25,999 bases of DNA, from positions 1-25,999 of the forward strand of contig VBLS01000112.1 in assembly GCA_005878635.1 (NCBI GenBank). The letters are read 5' to 3'. The notes under the pieces are model-generated. The model searched no databases and was not told where the DNA came from. It saw nothing but the letters and a program-made list of their open reading frames with translations. This DNA comes from Methanobacteriota archaeon (GTDB lineage Archaea > Thermoplasmatota > Thermoplasmata > RBG-16-68-12). Each line of letters opens with the position of its first letter. Positions within the stretch are counted from its first letter, which is position 1. The translations under genes and the position numbers were made by a program. Positions 22,798-25,999 of the stretch are shown here, piece by piece.

Positions 22798-22959
22798 TCA
22801 TTCGCAGGGGGAGAAGCCGCATTCGAGACATCGCACGCAACCGTCGGCATGTTGCAGGGCCGCGCAGCATTCGGGACAACTCGTCCGCAACCGGACCGCA
22901 TTTGCACCCACGGCAGGACCTTCCCGGTCGTTGGAAGGCTTTCGCACGAGGATCCTCAC
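22798..22959 (-). CDS. 53-residue zinc-ribbon microprotein
   Basis: A short ORF on the minus strand from GTG 22959 to TGA 22798-22800. Its C-terminal half has closely spaced cysteines: CPECCAALQHADGC followed by VRCLECGFSPCE (C28, C31, C32, C41, C44, C47, C52). This is the CPxC...GCxxCxxCGxSxC pattern of small zinc ribbons, best known to me as the C-terminal tail of B12-dependent ribonucleotide reductases and of some small archaeal proteins. The first 25 residues are basic and unstructured-looking. A TATA-like element is centred 28 bases before the GTG, giving a leaderless start. It is the gene upstream of MCM with a 91-base gap. It could be a regulator or a detached metal-binding tail; function unknown. 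Confidence 0.6.
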   Translation of the reverse strand: MRILVRKPSNDREGPAVGANAVRLRTSCPECCAALQHADGCVRCLECGFSPCE

Positions 22960-22982
22960 ACACGCTCCATGTCAGGTCGACC

Positions 22983-22991
22983 GATTTAAGC
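22983..22991 (-). promoter_or_regulatory. TATA-like promoter of the zinc-ribbon ORF
   Basis: On the minus strand the element reads GCTTAAATC, centred 28 bases before GTG 22959. It is also the nearest AT-rich element before the divergent FmdE-like gene, so it may serve both directions. Confidence 0.45.
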
Positions 22992-23054
22992 AGGCTGCGG
23001 GAGGGAGATGGCTGAAACTATCCAGGAGCCGAAGGTTCTTCCGAGGTCGGCGCC

Positions 23055-23471
23055 TTGCATCGGCCGATGGACCTGCCGGAAGAGCTTGCGGCACTGCAGC
23101 GGTTCCACGGCCACCTCGGAGTCTACGTGACCGTCGGGCTCCGGATGGGGGCGATCGGGAAGCGGCGGTTCGGACATTACAAGGGCCTCCGGGCGATTGT
23201 CCGAAGCCAATCCGAGCCACCGATGCGATGCGTCCTCGATGGCGTTCAGTTCTCGAGCGGTTGTACCATGGGCAAGGGGAACATCGCCCTCGAGTCGGGA
23301 TCGGAACCGGAGGTCGTCTTCGAGAAAGAGGGGCGGCGGATCCAGATCGCCCTGAGGCCCGGATGGCGGGAGCGCATCGACCGGGAGATGTCGAAGGACA
23401 AGGAATTGGAGCAATCCCTGTATTACTACGAAATTCCGGAACGCGACCTGTTGGAAATCCAGGAAGGCTGA
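23055..23471 (+). CDS. FmdE-like protein (formylmethanofuran dehydrogenase subunit E family domain)
   Basis: A 138-residue protein with the FmdE-family core: RFHGHLGVYVTVGLRMG (16-32), then RCVLDGVQFSSGCTMGKGNI (58-77) with C59 and C70. In many relatives the first motif is FHGHLCPG; here the cysteine is replaced by glycine (FHGHLGVY), and the C-terminal zinc finger of full FmdE proteins is absent. There are no other methanogenesis genes here, so this is probably one of the stand-alone metal-binding homologues of unknown role rather than a dehydrogenase subunit. TTG 23055 is preferred because GAGGT lies seven bases before it; ATG 23067 would remove four residues. The 3' end is three bases from the convergent secreted-protein gene. 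Confidence 0.85.
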   Translation: MHRPMDLPEELAALQRFHGHLGVYVTVGLRMGAIGKRRFGHYKGLRAIVRSQSEPPMRCVLDGVQFSSGCTMGKGNIALESGSEPEVVFEKEGRRIQIALRPGWRERIDREMSKDKELEQSLYYYEIPERDLLEIQEG

Positions 23472-23474
23472 GAG

Positions 23475-25999
23475 TCACCAGCCCGGGACCGTCCAGTCCA
23501 CCGCGACGGGAACTTGGACCCAATAGCCGGTGCCGCTAGCGATCGCGTCGCCGGACGCCAAGGCGCGAACGTGGTACGGTCCCACGGCATCGATCCCCAT
23601 GACCGCGGTCCCGCCCGTCGCGGCGATCAGGCTCCCGGCCGTCATGCCCGCGGCGAACCCGGGGAGGGCCACGAGGTTCCAACCCGCGCACAAGCGGATT
23701 CGATTCGCCTGCAGGACGACGCCCAATGCAGTCAGGGAGCCCGGCGCCGTTCCGTTCATCCAGAAGCCTCGACCCGGGACGAGCGAGAACGATGCGGCGT
23801 CCGTGGGGATCGCCGAGGACCAACCGACGCCCCCCGCGCAGGCGTCGTAGGTCCAGGCATCGGCCCAGGCGATCCCGGCCGCGAAGTCGACGAATGCGGG
23901 GTCCGTCAAACGGAGGGGCACTCCGAGGAGATTGAGACCGGAGGAAAAGGCGATGCGGACCTTCGCCGCGATCGCATTCGAGAGGCCGCGATTCCCGGCC
24001 GCGTCGACGGATTGGATGCGGTAGAAATAATCCGCCGAATCGGCCGCCCGCCCCGGGTCGACGAACCGATAGGTCTCGCTCCGGTTGGCGAAGATCGGAC
24101 CGCTGACGTCGACCGTCCAAGGCCCTCGGGGCGAGTCGGATCGGAAGACGTCATACTCCGTCGTCCCGCCGAACAGGCTGTCGTCGAAGGGGGCCCGCCA
24201 TCCGATCGACAGGTCGAGATTCCCATTCACCCGGAGGACCGTATTTGGGATCGCGGGCGCCGGAGGGACCGTGTCGGGACCCGCGTTGATGACGACGAAA
24301 CATTTCGATCCGTAGGGCCCCCAGTTGCCCCCGGCATCCTGCGCGTGCATCCAGACGCAGGCGGTGCCGGGAGGCGCGGGCAGTGCATCCGCCCACGACA
24401 CCGCTTCGACCGTCCCGTCGAACCGGCCGTCGGAGGATGACATCGGGATGCCCTGGCCATTGGAGCCCGGCGGAGGCTGCCCGGCCTGCAAGAACAGCTC
24501 CGCCGCGGCGATGTCGGATCCGCCCCGGGCCCGATCATCGACCGTCGCGGTGAAGGTCACGGGAAGGGCGCCGCCCGGAGGCAGCGGATCGATCCGGATG
24601 CTGCCGGCCCACAGGACCGGGCCCTCGAGGTCCCCTCCCGGCCGTGCGATCGCGAAGGTCGCCTTCGACGTGTCGGAGGCGGTGAGGGAGGGGTTCCCGT
24701 CGTCGTGGGCCGTGATCCGTATCCGGTACGCGACTCCGTTCGGCACCACACCCAGGTCCCACGTGTACGTCCTCGCGGATCCCGGGAGCGTCGCGATCGG
24801 ACTCCACGTCAGTCCCCCGTCCGCGCTCGCCTGGAGGACGAAGTTCGCGATCCCGACGCCGGGGCCGTAGGCCGATGCCGTCCAGGCGATCGAAAGGGAC
24901 GGCCTCTGGAAGACGCCCCCGTTCGGCGCGGTGAGGGCCACGTCGGGATGATCGCGGTCGAGGCCCGACGCTGCGGTGCTCATGAGCCAACGGAGGGTCC
25001 CATCGAGGATCGCGGCGCGCGTGGGGCTCGCCGGCCGAAGGTCCGTCGCATTCGTGTCGAGGCCGGTGATCTCGAACGCGAAGTACGCCAAGCGGGAGTA
25101 GTTGCCGCCCCACACGCCCACGCCCGCGGAGCCGTTCCGGGCGGAGGAAATCCAACGCAGGCCGATTGGCGCGTTCGCCGGGCTGCACCCCAGGACCGAC
25201 CCGTCGTCGGTCCACATGGTCGTGGTCGGGCCGCCGGCGGAAATCGCCGCGAGCTCGTCGTCCGCGCCGCCCGTTCGGTGGGGTGTGTACAGCACGCCGC
25301 CAGGGTAGGCGCCGCTGATCGGGTCCGACGGGACGCCGTTGGCTCGGGCGATGGAACTCGGATCGCAGACGAACCTCGCCTTCAGCACGCCTTGGACCCA
25401 GGCGGCGCTCTCCGGCGAGGCGAAGGATGAGTTCGAATCCGACAGGGCCCAGGCGGCATCGTGGGACGCGACGATCAGACGACCGCCGCCGTCCAGGTAC
25501 CGTTTCACGAGGTCCCGCTCGGCCGCGTCGAACGGCGGGTATTGCTCCAGCCCGACCTGCCAGAGGACCGCGCGACGAGCCTGAAGCACGGTGAGGTCCG
25601 GAAGCCCCTGGTCGGCGATCCGCCACAAGGAATGGGTCCAGCCATTCGCGGCGAGCCCCGCCTCGTACGATGCCTCTCGCTCCGGAGGGAACGAAGGACC
25701 TCCGATCACGACCAGGATGTCCCCGAGCGGATTGGTCCGGTAGCGGTACAGGAGTCCGCTGTTCGCGTCCGTCGTCGCGTTCCCGAGCCGACCGCGCGAG
25801 GTGACCTCGAAGAAGTAGTCCGTTTCTGCGGTGAGATTCGTCAGCATGATCGCGTGGTCGGTGACGAGGTCGGAGGCGTTCTTGGCGAAGATCAGGGAGG
25901 CCGGGCTCGTCCCGTAGCGGACCTCCGTGGTGGCCGGCTGGTTCGTGCTCCAACGGACCGTGCCGCTCGTCGCGCTCCGGTCCGTGACCGTGACATCGT
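23475..25999 (-). CDS. Large secreted multidomain protein with FN3-like and glutamine-amidotransferase-like domains, N-terminus outside the window
   Basis: The frame is open to the window edge; 840 residues are visible and the signal peptide would lie beyond. Counting from the edge: a fibronectin-III-like domain (about 1-90, GTVRWSTNQPATTEVRYG); a segment with the glutamine-amidotransferase/ThuA-like pattern (about 94-345, ILVVIGGPSFPPER, then RYLDGGGRLIVASHD) but no obvious nucleophilic cysteine; several Ig/FN3-like domains; and a C-terminal module (684-840) with two internal repeats, GLNLLGVPL...GRGFWMNG and GWNLVALPG...GTGYWVQV. No C-terminal membrane helix is visible, and the chain ends DWTVPGW. 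The composition, rich in Gly, Ala, Asp, Ser and Thr, is typical of exported proteins. Probably a cell-surface or released structural or binding protein; the amidotransferase-like part may be non-enzymatic. Confidence 0.8.
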   Translation of the reverse strand, partial: DVTVTDRSATSGTVRWSTNQPATTEVRYGTSPASLIFAKNASDLVTDHAIMLTNLTAETDYFFEVTSRGRLGNATTDANSGLLYRYRTNPLGDILVVIGGPSFPPEREASYEAGLAANGWTHSLWRIADQGLPDLTVLQARRAVLWQVGLEQYPPFDAAERDLVKRYLDGGGRLIVASHDAAWALSDSNSSFASPESAAWVQGVLKARFVCDPSSIARANGVPSDPISGAYPGGVLYTPHRTGGADDELAAISAGGPTTTMWTDDGSVLGCSPANAPIGLRWISSARNGSAGVGVWGGNYSRLAYFAFEITGLDTNATDLRPASPTRAAILDGTLRWLMSTAASGLDRDHPDVALTAPNGGVFQRPSLSIAWTASAYGPGVGIANFVLQASADGGLTWSPIATLPGSARTYTWDLGVVPNGVAYRIRITAHDDGNPSLTASDTSKATFAIARPGGDLEGPVLWAGSIRIDPLPPGGALPVTFTATVDDRARGGSDIAAAELFLQAGQPPPGSNGQGIPMSSSDGRFDGTVEAVSWADALPAPPGTACVWMHAQDAGGNWGPYGSKCFVVINAGPDTVPPAPAIPNTVLRVNGNLDLSIGWRAPFDDSLFGGTTEYDVFRSDSPRGPWTVDVSGPIFANRSETYRFVDPGRAADSADYFYRIQSVDAAGNRGLSNAIAAKVRIAFSSGLNLLGVPLRLTDPAFVDFAAGIAWADAWTYDACAGGVGWSSAIPTDAASFSLVPGRGFWMNGTAPGSLTALGVVLQANRIRLCAGWNLVALPGFAAGMTAGSLIAATGGTAVMGIDAVGPYHVRALASGDAIASGTGYWVQVPVAVDWTVPGW

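Noticed and set aside
22707..22907. N-terminal extension of MCM in the same open frame
   Set aside because: The extra 67 residues do not resemble MCM, overlap the zinc-ribbon ORF in another frame, and would give an unusual length; the normal N-terminus starts at ATG 22706.

Overview
This is a GC-rich archaeal segment, most likely from a euryarchaeal lineage near Thermoplasmatota. The informational genes are archaeal (MCM, RadB, NMD3, uL16/L10e, archaeal Dph2, DUF424, archease). The isopentenyl phosphate kinase reads closest to the Thermoplasma type as I remember it. Several starts have a TATA-like element centred 25-33 nt upstream, as expected for leaderless or very short-leader archaeal transcripts. 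The taxonomic call is inference; no rRNA is present. I see no tRNA, CRISPR array, insertion sequence or integrase.

Layout. 1-288: tail of an unidentified gene and a 58-residue lysine/glutamate-rich ORF. 510-8381 (+): an M16 peptidase pair (one catalytic, one degenerate subunit, ATGA-coupled), then a 1735-residue membrane-anchored subtilase with its own promoter and a hairpin terminator at its 3' end. 8449-12104 (-): a five-gene run, read queC, queE, archease, HAD hydrolase, mevalonate-pathway decarboxylase. 12205-12450 (+): an 81-residue orphan gene bracketed by two copies of a 22-nt palindrome. 12510-14516 (-): uL16/L10e, Dph2, VOC protein. 14618-17595 (+): isopentenyl phosphate kinase, type 2 IPP isomerase, polyprenyl diphosphate synthase, followed by a small apparently frameshifted ORF. 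17838-19558 (-): NMD3 then RadB. 19669-20256 (+): a four-helix membrane protein. 20249-22959 (-): a 53-residue zinc-ribbon ORF, MCM, DUF424. 23055-23471 (+): an FmdE-like protein. 23475 to the window end (-): a large secreted multidomain protein open at the edge.

How the genes connect. The decarboxylase, IPK, IDI-2 and prenyl synthase supply C5 units and chain elongation for archaeal lipids by a route using isopentenyl phosphate. QueC and QueE make the 7-deazaguanine precursor of archaeosine. uL16, Dph2, NMD3 and possibly DUF424 relate to ribosomes and translation; MCM and RadB to replication and repair. The M16 pair, the subtilase and the last gene point to protein degradation and an elaborate cell surface.

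The least conventional signals are the palindrome-bracketed 81-residue gene, whose two palindromes differ by a compensatory change; a queC leader that folds almost entirely into two perfect hairpins; and the zinc-ribbon microprotein with a TATA element 28 nt upstream of its GTG.
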